The translations under genes were made by a program, and so were the position numbers. From Elephas maximus indicus (taxonomy: Eukaryota; Chordata; Mammalia; Proboscidea; Elephantidae), in NCBI RefSeq assembly GCF_024166365.1, contig NC_064820.1, positions 55,529,501-55,593,500 on the forward strand: a DNA stretch of 64,000 nucleotides, written 5' to 3'. The notes below the pieces were generated by a model. The model saw only the letters and a program-made list of their open reading frames with translations, was not told where the DNA came from and did no database searches. Shown here piece by piece: positions 1-11,806 of the stretch (its first letter is position 1; each line of letters starts with the position of its first letter).

Positions 1-335
1 TCTAATTTCACTGGGAGTTCTGTACTTTATCTGGCAACCTTACTTACAGATAGATGCCCACACCTTGAATACTTGTTAGTACATTAATGAAGCTCTAATT
101 ATGTGGCTTCCAGAAAGAACACTGTATTTTAGGTATATATTATAATGAGTGAAATGAATCTCACCCTTGGACCAGACACAATTTATCTAACTATGCAGTC
201 TGAGAGCATATTAGTTTTTTGTTTTTTTCATCTGAATAGCAATCCTGCTTCATTCAACTCCTCAGTCAATTATATTTCCTCCTTCACAGACACTGCTATT
301 GCCCAGACTTCCACATCCTGTCATTGTACAGCAGG
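1..335. other. Unique flank, no feature seen
   Basis: AT-rich sequence up to the poly(T) that marks the 3' end of the first L1. I recognise no gene or repeat here. Confidence 0.5.
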
Positions 336-2798
336 TTTTTTTTTTATTAAGTTTTATTGAGGTTCAAGTGAACGTTTACAAATCAAGTCAGACTGTCACA
401 TATAAGTTTATATACACCTGACTCCGTACTCCCACTTGCTCTCCCCCTAATGAGTCAGCCCTTCCAGTCTCTCCTTTCATGACAATTATGCTAGCTTCCA
501 ACTCTCTCTATTCTCCCATCCCCCCTCCAGATAGGAGATGCCAACACAGTCTCAAGTGTCCACCTGATATAATTAGATCACTCTTCATCAGTATCTCTCT
601 CCTACCCACTGTCCAGTCCCTTTCATGTCTGATGAGTTGTCTTCGGGAATGGTTCCTGTCCTAGGCCAACAGAAGGTTTGGGGACCATGACTGCCGGGAT
701 TCCTCTAGTCTCAGTCAGACCACTAAGTATGGTCTTTTTATGAGAATTTGGGGTTTGCATCCCACTGATTGCCTGCTCCCTCAGGGGTTCTCTGTTGTGC
801 TTCCTGTGAGGGCAGTCATCGATTGTGGCCGGCACCAACTAGTTCTTCTGGTCTCAGGATGATGTAGGTCTCTGGTTCATGTGGCCCTTTCTGTCTCTTG
901 GGCTCTTAGTTATCGTGTGACCTTGGTGTTCTTCATTCTCCTTTGCTCCAGGTGGGTTGAGACCAATTGATGCATCTTAGATGGCCGCTTGTTAGCATTT
1001 AAGACCCCAGATGCCACATTTCAAAGTGGGATGCAGATTGTTTTCATAATAGAATTATTTTGCCAATTGACTCAGAAGTTCCCTTAAACCATGGTCCCCA
1101 AACCTCCGCCCTTGCTCCGCTGACTTTTGAAGCATTCATTTTATCCTGGAAACTTCTTTGCTTTTGGTCCAGTCCAGTTGAGCCGACCTTCCATGTATTG
1201 AGTATTGTCCTTTCCTTCACCTAAAGCAGTTCTTATCTATTAATTAATCAGTAAAAAACCCTTTCCCACCCTCCCTCCCTCCCCGCTTCATAACCACAAA
1301 AGTATGTGTTCTTCTCAGTTTATACTATTTCTCAAAATCTTATAATAGTGGTCTTATACAATATTTGTCCTTTTGCCTCTGACTAATTTCGCTCAGCATA
1401 ATGCCTTCCAGGTTCCTCCATGTTATGAAATGTTTCACAGATTCGTCACTGTTCTTTATCGATGCGTAGTATTCCATTGTGTGAATATACCACAATTTAT
1501 TTAACCATTCATCCATTGACGGACACCTTGGTTGCTTCCAGCTTTTTGCTATTGTAAACAGAGCTGCAATAAACATGGGTGTGCATATATCTGTTCGTGT
1601 GAAGGCTCTTGTTTCTCTAGGGTATATTCCGAGGAGTGGGATTTCTGGGTTGTATGGTAGTTCTATTTCTAACTGTTTAAGATAACGCCAGATAGATTTC
1701 CAAAGTGGTTGTACCATTTTACATTCCCACCAGCAGTGTATAAGAGTTCCAATCTCTCCGCAGCCTCTCCAACATTTATTATTTTGTGTTTTTTGGATTA
1801 ATGCCAACCTTGTTGGAGTGAGATGGAATCTCATTGTAGTTTTAATTTGCATTTCTCTAATGGCTAATGATCGAGAGCATTTTTTCATGTATCTGTTAGC
1901 TGCCTGAATATCTTCTTTAGTGAAGTGTGTGTTCATATCCTTTGCCCACTTCTTGATTGGGTTGTTTGTCTTTTTGTGGTTGAGTTTTGACAGAATCATA
2001 TAGATTTTAGAGATCAGGCGCTGGTCGGAGATGTCATAGCTGAAAATTCTTTCCCAGTCTGTAGGTGGTCTTTTTACTCTTTTGGTGAAGTCTTTAGATG
2101 AGCATAGGTGTTTGATTTTTAGGAGCTCCCAGTTATCTGGTTTTTCTTCATCATTTTTGGTAATGTTTTGTATTCTGTTTATGCCTTGTATTAGGGCTCC
2201 TAAGGTTGTCCCTATTTTTTCTTCCATGATCTTTATCGTTTTAGTCTTTATGTTTAGGTCTTTGATCCACTTGGAGTTAGTTTTTGTGCATGGTGTGAGG
2301 TATGGGTCCTGTTTCATTCTTTTGCAAATGGATATCCAGTTATGCCAGCACCATTTGTTAAAAAGACTATCTTTTCCCCAATTAACTGACACTGGGCCTT
2401 TGTCAAATATCAGCTGCTCATATGTGGATGGATTCATATCTGGGTTCTCAATTCCGTTCCACTGGTCTACGTACGCGCCCGTTGTACCAGTACCAGGCTG
2501 TTTTGACTACTGTGGCTGTATACTAGGTTCTGAAATCAGGTAGAGTGAGGCCTCCCACTTTCTTCTTCTTTTTCAGTAATGCTTTGCTTATCCGAGGCTT
2601 CTTTTCCTTCCATATGAAGTTGGTGATTTGTTTCTCTATCACCGTAAAAAATGACATTGGAATTTGGATCGGAAGTGCATTGTATGTATAGACGGCTTTT
2701 GGTAGAATAGACATTTTTACTATGTTAAGTCTTCCTATCCATGAGCAAGGTATGTTTTTCCACTTAAGTATGTCCTTTTTAATTTCTTGTAGTAGAGA
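336..2798 (-). mobile_element. L1 LINE, 5'-truncated, minus strand
   Basis: The poly(T) at 336-345 is the reverse complement of the element's 3' tail. On the minus strand the order is the C-terminal half of ORF2 (2798 to 1340), then a 3' UTR of about 1 kb (1339 to 336). The 3' UTR resembles that of the plus-strand L1 ending near 59454, including the stretch before the tail that reads as a weakly G-rich, purine-rich tract. The 5' truncation is near 2798, in the part of ORF2 that corresponds to about 56985 of the other copy. I could not find a convincing target-site duplication. The subfamily cannot be named without a library search. Confidence 0.93.
1340..2798 (-). pseudogene. L1 ORF2p C-terminal fragment (reverse transcriptase thumb to Cys-rich end)
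   Basis: ORF2p is the L1 endonuclease and reverse transcriptase that carries out target-primed reverse transcription. Only the C-terminal part is present. A first open segment (2714-2523) ends at a Tyr-to-stop change: the other L1 copy reads FRTYYTA where this one has FRT-stop-YTA. A one-base insertion follows near 2470. From 2437 to 1340 there are 365 codons with no stop, ending at the same residues (KDKYCIRPLL) as the copy ending at 58436. The Cys-rich motif reads CWRGC then [13 protein letters not shown], so its Cys and His residues are intact. The endonuclease and the catalytic ADD are absent because of the 5' truncation, so no activity is possible. The long open stretch suggests a fairly young insertion. 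Confidence 0.92.
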
Positions 2799-2825
2799 TT
2801 TTTTTCAGTCCATTATGTCTGCCTA

Positions 2826-3036
2826 AGCCAACCCAAGCCAGTTTCCTTCCAGTCAACTCCAACTCATGGTGACCCCATGTATATCAGAGTAGAACTGTGC
2901 TCCGTAAGGTTTTCAGTGGCTGATTTTTTTCAGAAGTAGATCACCAGGCCTTTCTCCTGAGGTGTCTCTGGGTAGATTTGAACCCCCAGCCCTTTGGTTA
3001 GCAGTGAGCATTAACAGTTTGTACCACACCAGGGAC
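2826..3036 (-). mobile_element. AfroSINE, diverged variant
   Basis: Minus-strand copy. It runs from the tail-side motif (ccagtcaactccaactcat) to the tRNA-like head, with the B-box complement near 2980 (gatttgaaccccc). This is the longer variant with the extra segment gctgatttttttcagaagtagatcacc. It abuts the 5' end of the L1. Confidence 0.85.
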
Positions 3037-3054
3037 TCTTATCTGCTTAGTGCC

Positions 3055-3210
3055 CAAGCCCATTGCTGTTGAGTCAATGCTGACTCATAGCAAACCTACA
3101 GAACAGAGTAGAACTGCCCCATAGGGTTTCCAAGGAATGGCTAGTAGATTCAAACTGCTGACCTTTTGGTTAGCAGCTGAGCTCTTAACCACTGTGCCCC
3201 CAGGGCTCCA
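3055..3210 (-). mobile_element. AfroSINE
   Basis: Minus-strand, nearly complete. The tail side starts at cccattgctgttgagtcaat and the head ends at gcccccagggctcc. A-box and B-box complements are both recognisable. Confidence 0.9.
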
Positions 3211-4111
3211 TCTGCTTAAATAAGCCCTTTTAAACCACCTACTCTTTCTTTGTCGAATGTGTTTGCAAAAATGTTGGGCAGACCGAGCTGAATTCTGAGA
3301 CTTGTGGCTCTTCACAACTTCTTCTAGATAGGCATTATCAGTCCATTAATCACTATTTTTTTGAAGGGGAATGACTAACTCATTATGAATTCCGTTAACA
3401 GTACTACCAAGCAGTTCATTTATTTCCATCTTGTGCATAAGGATAGCATGATATGTTTTTAAAATTCTTTATCCAAATCAAGAGATATAATGGCAGTGCC
3501 ATCCCCTTACTTGCCAATCAGGGTACCCGTTCAAGTGAAGAAAGTGAAGCTCACTTACCATGATCCAGTTTCTGCTGAAACTATAGGGATTATAACAATT
3601 AGCATTTTAGTTTCAGGATGTCTAGAATTTTGCTTAGACTATCTTTTTGTTCTCTAACTTCCAGCAGTGTCTGTTTTCCCAGTGGCAGATTATCTGCTGG
3701 CAACTCAGCACCGTTTCCTCCCTTCTGTGTTCTCAACTGAATCAGAGGCTTGGAAACCTGGGAACTATATTTCCCAGAATCCCCGCTAGCAGTTTCCAGT
3801 TAAGACTTCCGTAGGGCACTCACGTAAGATTTTAAAGCAAAGAAAAAGGAAGCAGAAGCCATAGTATTGGTCCTCTGGAGGCTGGAATAGAAGTCCAGGC
3901 AGGCTCTTGGGCTTTGACAGGTCTGAGATTACAATGGCTTCTACTTATTTTTCTGCAAATCACCCTCCTTTGGTGCTGGAGACTGCGGTCACTGTTATCA
4001 GCTACTTCCAGAAATTTCTTCAATTACCTGACTACCTGCAAGCAGCAAACCTGAGCTCTAGGGACAGTCTCTCTTCCTGCCCTTCCAAGGGTTTTAAAAG
4101 AACCTAATTCC
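3211..4111. other. Unique sequence between SINEs
   Basis: No gene recognised. The ORFs here are short and show no family signature. At 3763-3782 lies AACTATATTTCCCAGAATCC, which resembles the ZNF143/STAF-type box found in ancient mammalian repeats. Confidence 0.4.
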
Positions 4112-4310
4112 TGAGCCCTGGTGGCACAGTGGTTAAGTGCTCAGCTGCTAATGGAAAGGTCAGTGGTTCGAACCCACTAGCCAGTCCTTGGGAGATAGAT
4201 GTGGCAGTCTGTATAGCCTTGGAAACCCTATGGGGCAATTTTACTCTGTCCTACAGAATTGTTATGAGTCAGGATTGACTTGACGGTAATGGGTTTGATT
4301 TGGTTAATTC
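4112..4310 (+). mobile_element. AfroSINE, full length
   Basis: The head gagccctggtggcacagtgg carries the A box. The B box ggttcgaaccc is at about 4164. The tail is gggtttgatttggtt. The flanks share taattc (before 4112 and after 4308), a short target duplication. Confidence 0.93.
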
Positions 4311-4402
4311 GTGTCTCAGATAATTAATGCCTGAAATACAGGTGTGGCTTCTGTTTTCCTGAGTGATTAATTTCTCATTTAAAATAGCAGGGGAGCCAGT
4401 AT

Positions 4403-4530
4403 AACCACCCTATAGGACAGAGTAGAACTGCTCCATAGGTTTCTAAGAAGTGGCTGGTGGATTTGAACCGCTGACCTTTTGGTTAGCCGCTATAGCACAC
4501 CGTAGCTCTTAACCACTGTGCCACCAGTAT
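4403..4530 (-). mobile_element. AfroSINE, tail-truncated
   Basis: Minus-strand. It starts inside the body (accctataggacagagtag) and ends at the head (gtgccaccag). The 3' tail segment is missing. Confidence 0.85.
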
Positions 4531-6584
4531 AGCAGATGACTAACAGCAGGGGCTTCATTCTCTTTTTGAAAACTTTCCATCTGAAATTTTATTTAGCAGT
4601 GAAAAAAATAAAATTATTTTTGTCTAATGTATTCCTACCCTAATCCTAAAGGTTAAACTACGTCATACATGGAAAAGGCCTTTGGGACTAGTCCACAGTA
4701 AGTGAGAATAGTCCAGGGGATAGTGAGTGACTATTTATACGACAAGGGAAGAAAATGCCACAGGCTAATTTTATTAGCAGTAATGCTAATGCTAAGATAT
4801 TCCATCTTTCAAAGGCAAAAGGAAATATGACATTTTTTAAAAAGTCAGTTTTTCCCAAAACATGGACATCTTTTACGTAGATAAAAGTGAATTAACTGCC
4901 AGAGTCTACTTAAAATGTCAAATACACCCAGAGAGCCTTGGTGGGGTATTTCAGTGTTACCTCTATGTAAGTTAACATTCTTCTTTGCAGAGTGCCAGAC
5001 TTAACTCTTCATATGGTGCTTGGAAAAAACAAAATTATGGAAAATTTCAGAGGAATCAGGGTAGGTAAAATGACAATTCACTACTCTTTAATTTTACTTT
5101 CCATTCTCATATTCCCATTTTAAAAAGCAAAACATGAGCGAGACCTTGTGGGGCTTCTCCCCCAGCATTGAGCAGTTTTTACACATTAAGGAAAACAGCA
5201 AAATATGGCAGCAAATGGCTTACCAAAAGAGCTGACCAAAGCCAGTTATTTAAAAAGCTCACAGTACATTTTGTGGTTTGTGCTTGCAGGTGTTAATTTC
5301 CCCCTATGCATCATTTTCTCCTAGTCTTCTTGCATATTCTGTAAAGGAAGTGTTTTTTCTAAGGTAAAAATAAATACTAATAATCAAAAACATAGGAGTA
5401 AAGTTTATTTCTTGCTGCGTGTACTTGATTATTTTTATTCCAACCCCAAATTAAATCAAAGAAGAACTCCTAGCATAGTAGATTTCCTTGCTTATTTTGA
5501 AATAAAAGTTGTAATTTTTGTATCTTACACTTGCTTGGGCTAAAAGGCTTATTTTTTGTTTGTTTCTGTCTTTTGCAGGTGTCAATTACTATGTCCTATA
5601 ACAACCATACAGAAAAATCACATTTATTCAACTTGTAACATAAGTTCATTGCATATCTACCAGATGCAAGTCATAATTATGGGTGCTAAACTGGGTACAA
5701 ATGTGAATAAACCATAATTCCTGCCCTCTAAGGAGCTCAGACATTGATAATCTAGGCAATAGATCTTACTGTTAAATGGTTTCAATGCCTTTTTTTCAAC
5801 AGCTCAAGGGTAAAAATATACCCATGGGTCAGAAATTAATTTTCTGGCCTAAGGTCACATATATGTAAAGAAAGAGAACAAATAAGCATAGGACTCTTCA
5901 ATGTTTTAGGGGTTTCCCACAAAACCCACATTGCCCGACCCGCCAGCAAAAATGACTAAAAAAGGTAGTTAGCAACCCACTAGACATCCTGTCAGATCTT
6001 TCTTGCTGGTAAACTTCACAACAAACTTCACCTGGATATGAACTATTTGTTCAGGAGATCTCTGGGTTCCAGGGAGACACCCGTTGATTGCCCTGAAATG
6101 CTGGCTTCCTCCAGCTACACTAGCCAGAAGCAGATCACCTGCCCTTCCCACAGGTGATTCACCTGGATGATGGGAGCAAAGAGCCTCGGCCTTGTGGACC
6201 AATGAATAAAGCCAGGACTGGGCGTTGTGCTTTGCATTTTTATTTTCAAAATTCTACTTAATCCATTACTTTTGGGCCCACTTAAATCAGGTACTGTGGG
6301 CTAAAGTAGCAACTAGCACTGCTCTTAAAGCTTTCTCCAAGACACCTCAAGCATTTTCACGTAGATCTGGTAAAAAATTCAAACTCATCCCATCAGAGGG
6401 GGTACCTCCACCTCTCAAATATCACCTTTTCAACGTGATTCCTCTGGGACCCCTATTTAAAACCGCTCCCCCAGAATTCCCTAACCCCTTCTTTGCTATA
6501 TCTTATTTTACTTAATAGTATTTATTACTTTCTAACTTACTGTAAAATGTACTTTTTTGTTTATTAACTGTATCCTCCCAGTAA
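4531..6584. other. AT-rich unique sequence, no gene recognised
   Basis: About 2 kb without a recognisable gene. 5640-5765 (upstream of aaggagctcagacattg) resembles an old interspersed repeat, possibly L2-like. The ORFs at 5969-6202 and 6225-6515 match nothing I know. Confidence 0.4.
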
Positions 6585-6690
6585 AATGTAAGCAGGCCAT
6601 GGATTTCTGGTTCTGTTTTGTTCATTGTTATATCCCCAGGTCTCTATCCTGTAATAGTGCTCAATAAATATTTGTTCAATGGATCTTATA
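6585..6690 (+). repeat. L2 LINE 3' end
   Basis: The text runs from a gtttt-gttcattgttatatcccc block to agtgctcaataaatatttg ttcaatgg, the characteristic L2 3' terminus. Confidence 0.75.
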
Positions 6691-6794
6691 AAGAATCTTA
6701 TACAGAAAACTCATTATGGTCATATCCCACATGGTCCATGAACCTGAGCTACAGTAAATAACTCTGCTGGCCTCTTTCATGAATAAATACATTT

Positions 6795-6985
6795 GAGGCA
6801 GTGGTGTAGTATAATTGTTAACTGTCTAGCCTATGAACTCAGGCTGTTCAGTTCCAATTCCAGCTCCACTACTTACTCGCTCGTTACCTTCAGCATGCTC
6901 CTTACCCTGTCTAAGCCTGTTTTCTCATCTGTGAAATGAGGACGAGGATGTTATTAGTGTCTCTTTTATAGTGTTCATCACATGG
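6795..6985 (+). repeat. MIR SINE
   Basis: The head gcagtggtgtagtataattg is followed by the MIR core (ttccaattccagctccacta, cttactcg) and by ttctcatctgtgaaatgagg. This order matches a full MIR. Confidence 0.85.
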
Positions 6986-7300
6986 ATGATGGCATCACTC
7001 ACATTTCTGTTTAAGGCAGTCTCAGCATCTGTCCAGGCTATATTTATGATACTTCCTTTAGTTTTGTAGGCCAAGCATTTTACTAAGTGAAATACCAATC
7101 AACACAGTGAGTGACAGTCTCCTATTTCTCACCTTTCCCTTAACTGTCAGACTGATACCTGGAATCTGAAACTAGTGACCAGGCAGGAAGCCTCCTTTCT
7201 GGTGTTCTGGGAATTCCAGTATACCCTCTTCCTTTCCAGCTTCAGAAAACACCATACTGTATCCCTAAATAACCACCACTCCCAACTTCCCCCAAACAAT

Positions 7301-7533
7301 CTAGTCCCTGGGTGGTGAAAATGGTTCACACTAACGCTCTTGACTGCTAACCAAAAGGTTGGCAATTCAACTCCACCCAAAGGCACCTCAGAAGAAAGCT
7401 TGTCAATCTGCTTCTGAAAAATCAGTCATTGAAAACCCTATGGAGCACAGTTCAACTCTGACACACAAATGGGGTCTGTATGAGTTGGAAATGACTTGAC
7501 AGCAACTGGTTTGTTTGTTTTTAATGGAATATC
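7301..7533 (+). mobile_element. AfroSINE, diverged long variant
   Basis: The head (ccctgggtggtgaaaatgg) is degraded. The body has gcacctcagaagaaagc and an aatctgcttctgaaaaatc segment, followed by gaaaaccctatggagcacag. It ends in ggtttgtttgttttt. Confidence 0.82.
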
Positions 7534-8850
7534 AGAGACCAAAGAAATTTCACTTTGATTCCATCTCAGCCTCTCTCGCACCAACCACTGCTTTACTCAC
7601 TCCCACTTCCAAGTCGAATCACCTTCCACAGTCTCTTTGATAACTTGGTCATACAGCCTCTCATTCATCTCTTGCAGTTGTCCCACCCTCCTTACAAAGG
7701 AGCCCTTCTCATATATGCACAGAATAGATTGTTAGAAAGCCCTTCCTCACATTGAGCTCTATCAGTTACTGGCTTAGTTCTGACCTCCAGAGTTACCCAG
7801 AGTAAGTTGGCTCCCCATTCTGGGTCATGCTCATGGGATATTTGTAAACAACTTTAAATTTCTCTTCAGATGAAACATCCCTGTTCCCTGTGACTATTTC
7901 TTATTTGGCAGAGTTTCCAGACCCTTCTTCATCCTTCCCACCTCCTCTAAATTTTTTTCCGTTCTACAGTGCCCTTTTGACATTATGATCCCAGGACACG
8001 ATCCATAACTCTAACATGGCATTACCTCTACCATGCCCTGCAATTTGACCATCTAGGATTTGAAATTTCAACTTCTTAAAGGCCATGTGAGTTTATACAG
8101 GCATTTTTAACAACTAAGTCATACTGTTAGCTTCCAGCAAGCTTGCTGTCACCTAAAATCCTGGAGTCTGTTTTACATGAGCTGCTGTCCAGTCAGGTTT
8201 TCTAGCTTCTTGGTAAACTTGGGTCGATGCTGTTTTCTTAAGATGGTCTGGGGATGTACTGGAATCACATATGATTTGCTTGGGGCAGGCTGTCCGCTAT
8301 GCTTTAGTTACAAGGTTGTTGCATAAGAAGCTAGCCCAGGGGCTTGGTAGCAGGAGCCTGAGATCCATCTGAAAAACCTAGAAGGGAAGATCTGAATTGG
8401 TACAAATAACTTATTAGTTTTTCACGATTATAAGGTAGTTTGGGGAATTCCATCTTATAGAAATATAAAGTTCAGAGTTTGTTCTCTCCATGGACTCATG
8501 CTTGAGTTCATGAATGTGCTTTGGGAAATCTATGACCCTCCTGAAAGGCATGCCAAATTTAGTGTAAATATGCATTCGTGAATTTTTCTGGGGAAGATAT
8601 CTATAGCTCTCATCAGACTCGTCACGGGGCACATGACTACAAGACACATGAAGAACCACCGTCAACCCCCTCATTTCATAAAGGACTTATTTGAGGACTG
8701 GAGATATTAAGAATAAATTACCCAAGGTCACATACCTAATAGATAATACAGTCTGAACAATAATCCAGGTCCTCTAAATCCCAGTGCAAGTTCATTAGAC
8801 TGTCATGTGTAATTGCAGGGAAGCATTACCAAATAAAACAGAAATACAGC
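7534..8850. other. Unique sequence, no gene recognised
   Basis: No repeat or coding signature that I can support. The ORFs are under 90 codons and lack any family motif. The interval ends in the target-site copy ACAGAAATACA (8838-8848) of the next SINE. Confidence 0.4.
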
Positions 8851-9027
8851 AAAAAAAAAAAAAAAAAAACCAAACCCACTGCCATCGAGCCGATTCTGAC
8901 TCACAGCGACCCTACAGAACAGAGTAGAACTCCCCCTTAGAGTTTCCAAGAAGGACCTGGTGGATTCGAACTGCTGACCTCTTGGTTAGCAGCCATAGCA
9001 CTTAACCACTATGCCACCAGGGTTTCC
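8851..9027 (-). mobile_element. AfroSINE, full length with target duplication
   Basis: Minus-strand copy beginning with a run of about 19 A (the complement of a poly(T) tail) and ending ccaccagggtttcc. It is flanked by a perfect 11-bp direct repeat, ACAGAAATACA, at 8838-8848 and 9028-9038. Confidence 0.95.
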
Positions 9028-9038
9028 ACAGAAATACA

Positions 9039-9113
9039 TGTCATATATATTTACGTATATATGTAGATGATTATGTATGTATATACATATCTTCATATAG
9101 GTATACGTACATA
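9039..9113. repeat. TA-rich simple repeat
   Basis: Alternating purine-pyrimidine sequence dominated by TATA, GTATA and CATA units just after the SINE. Confidence 0.75.
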
Positions 9114-9506
9114 TCTTACACTTACATTGATCTATTTTGGATTAGAATATTCAAATCGCTATTGAAAAGTGTCATCAACTGACCACAGACATAACTAAAA
9201 ATATGGCAAGTGTTACAGTGTAGGAAATAACGTCTTCTCATACATATTACGTAATAGACTTCTTTGGGCTTTGCAAATGATGGCTTGACTATTGTAAACT
9301 TCAAAATAAAATATGTACTTCAAAAGTTCAAAGGAATTCATACCAAAAAATTATGTAAAAATAATCAGTTTTGTTTTATTTGTGTATACGGCACGCAGCG
9401 CTGCAATCTATGAGAATACCTGCTACATTGTTCTAAGTAAAGGGTAGACACTTGTCTATTGGAAAGCTGTGATGATAACGCTGTAGTGTTTGTAATTTAC
9501 TAATTT
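9114..9506. other. AT-rich unique sequence
   Basis: No gene or repeat recognised. Confidence 0.4.
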
Positions 9507-9513
9507 AACAAGA

Positions 9514-9579
9514 ACTAAAAAAAAAAATTTTTTTTTTTTTTAGTTGACTGGATGGCAAGGGGTTTGGTTTCTTTGATTC
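9514..9579 (+). mobile_element. AfroSINE tail-only insertion preceded by an A/T foldback
   Basis: A palindrome (ACTA, a run of A, a run of T, TAGT) leads straight into gactggatggcaaggggttt, the last 30 bp or so of an AfroSINE. Flanks AACAAGA (9507-9513) and AACAAGA (9580-9586) look like a 7-bp target duplication. Confidence 0.6.
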
Positions 9580-9586
9580 AACAAGA

Positions 9587-11600
9587 GTGTCAAATTTTGT
9601 TTCTTAGCTTTAGGCCCATGCTGGTTTGAGTTTTTAGATCTATATTAGGTTCCATTGTAAGCCTCGTGTTTTTCTTAGCTATTTTGAAAAGTATAAATAC
9701 CAGGGCAAGTACTTAATGACAACTTAAGGCATTTTGGACTTCAAAATACTAAATTGCATTATCAACTAAGGAAAAAAGAGTCCAGAAATGAGTCATAGAA
9801 ACATATAATCTTTTATTTGAAAGGGGCCCATTAGATGTTTGACTGTGGCCTTTTGTTTCATAAACGAGGGAAATGAGGAAATAATGTGACCCAATTTATC
9901 AAGGTTACACTGAAAGTTAACATCAATGATGAGGCAATAAACTAACTTTCAGTTCAAAACTATAATCATTTCAACAATGGTAATCCTACAGTCTTTATTT
10001 AAATATATACCTAAAGGGATAAAAGTAATAATGTCATTGACCCTCATCTTATTTTAGTATTTTATTTTTATAGTGAGATCTGAAATTATCTGACTTCTCA
10101 AAATGGACTTCATTTTCAAAGGAATATGTATCACAAATAGAAATTTTTCTCAGTCCTCTCAATATTGACCTGTACTCTGTTCAAAGTTTCTGAAATGTAA
10201 ATAACCCCAGAATCACAGATTATCAGCAATGGAAGGAATGGTAGAGATTGATTATCCAAACCAATGGCTTCACTTTTACGGATGAGGCAACTGAAAAGTC
10301 AGTTATATTAATTGCTCTAAATCAGAGTAGGAGTGGTCCTGCTCACTTATTATTACTCCCAGCAATTCATCTGGAGAGCTGCCACCGGGTCATTTCACAT
10401 GCCTTGTTCCAAGAGACTAGCAAGCAAGGGAAGAAGTCACCATTGTAGCAGCAGGGTAATTGGCAATAGAGGAGGTAGGGCTGCTGTTACACAGTGGTTG
10501 CAGGAAATAAATGTGTCTATCACCCAACTGATCCACCACATTTTAGTATCCCTTTGCACAATTTTGGTAATAAATGAACGATGGCCTGAAAAGAGCACAG
10601 TGGCCTGGGATTTAGACCTCTCAGGGATAAGGGTCTGGGTCATCCCACCAAAGAGATACACCAGCAGAGATACAAGTCAAGAATGAGAGGAACCTAGAAA
10701 GATTAGTAAAGGAAGGAAAAAATGAGCACTAGTTGTGGCTTTCAGATCAGCTGCAATGGTGGAGACACTAAACAGAATCCTGAAAGAAGGGATCCCAGAA
10801 TTCATGTGAACCAGGTGCATCTAAGCAGTTCCAGGGAGTGAACTGTGATGAACAGAACAGATTCTTCTTCAAAACTAAAGCACTTATTTCCCCAATTTCT
10901 GGGAGTTTAGTAACTAACAGCTTGTAACTGAGTTCCTCTCTAGAGACTGCTCTTGACTGAAGAGACTCACCATACTCACTCTGATTCCCTCTTCTCAAGG
11001 GTAGCACATGTTTAGCAATTAGTTGATTTAAGGGTAAGAAGACTTCATCCACTCTTATCCAGTTCAGAAATACACTGGAGGATCATTTCAGCTCCAGAGG
11101 TCTCCATGGAATTGGCTGAGGCATTTTTTGAGACCTCATTGCAGCCCAACATCTCCCTCCACCCTGCTCCACTTCCTTTACTTACATAGGTACTGCTTCT
11201 GAGTACACTCTCCAATTAACTTCCTTTCTAGGGAAACAGACTTTCAACAGTCACTGTGCAGTTAATATTAGAAAAATACTACACACAGATCTCCCAGTGC
11301 TCAGGAGTCAATACATGGTCCTTTTGATTTTATGATTTCTGTCAACTGAATCTGAAACCTGGAATGCTGTGATCATGCATACAGCAAAAGAAACCTCAGA
11401 GTGGTATTTTATCACAGGTCTCAGTAACCTAAATACCAGATAGTTTGTATTCAATTCACCGCTGACCACTCCGGATGCAAGAGAAAACTGCAGTGGAAGA
11501 TACTGTGTGTCAGGGATGAGAGTGCTATTGGGAGAGAAGCAGTGAGGACTACAACATCTGAATGGGGCAAATGACTCTAAACTAAAAACGAACAAGCAAA
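9587..11600. other. Unique sequence with old repeat traces
   Basis: 9785-9930 and 10205-10300 carry fragments such as acggatgaggcaactga and ataaacgagggaaatgagg that resemble ancient mammalian SINE or DNA-element debris. I cannot name the family. No gene is recognised. The short ORFs at 10248-10686 and 10768-11052 have no family signature. Confidence 0.4.
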
Positions 11601-11609
11601 CAAAACAAA

Positions 11610-11806
11610 TCATTGCCGTCGAGTCATTTACAACTCATAGCAACCCTATAGGACAGGGAAGAACTGCTCCATAGGGCTTCCAAGGCTTGAAATCTTCACA
11701 GAAGCAGATTACCACATTTTTCTCCAACCAAGTGGCTGGTGGGTTCAAACCACCAACATTCCAGTTAGCAACTGAGCACTTTAACCACTGTGCCATCAGG
11801 GCTCCT
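11610..11806 (-). mobile_element. AfroSINE, long variant
   Basis: Minus-strand. It runs from cattgccgtcgagtcattta to gtgccatcagggctcc, with the extra segment gaaatcttcacagaagcaga between body and head. Confidence 0.9.

Noticed and set aside
1340..2437. A 365-codon host gene
   Set aside because: It matches the C-terminus of the L1 ORF2 at 57926-58436 almost residue by residue and ends in an L1 3' UTR.
336..2830. Target-site duplication for the first L1
   Set aside because: The flanks (cattgtacagcagg and cagtccattatgtc) share too little to claim a duplication.
4112..4190. tRNA genes suggested by A- and B-box motifs
   Set aside because: The boxes sit in AfroSINE heads that continue into SINE bodies. 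No copy folds as a complete tRNA with matched acceptor arms by eye.
5969..6515. Possible exon or processed pseudogene from two adjacent ORFs
   Set aside because: The ORFs are on opposite strands, with no family motif, poly(A) or flanking repeat to support either idea.
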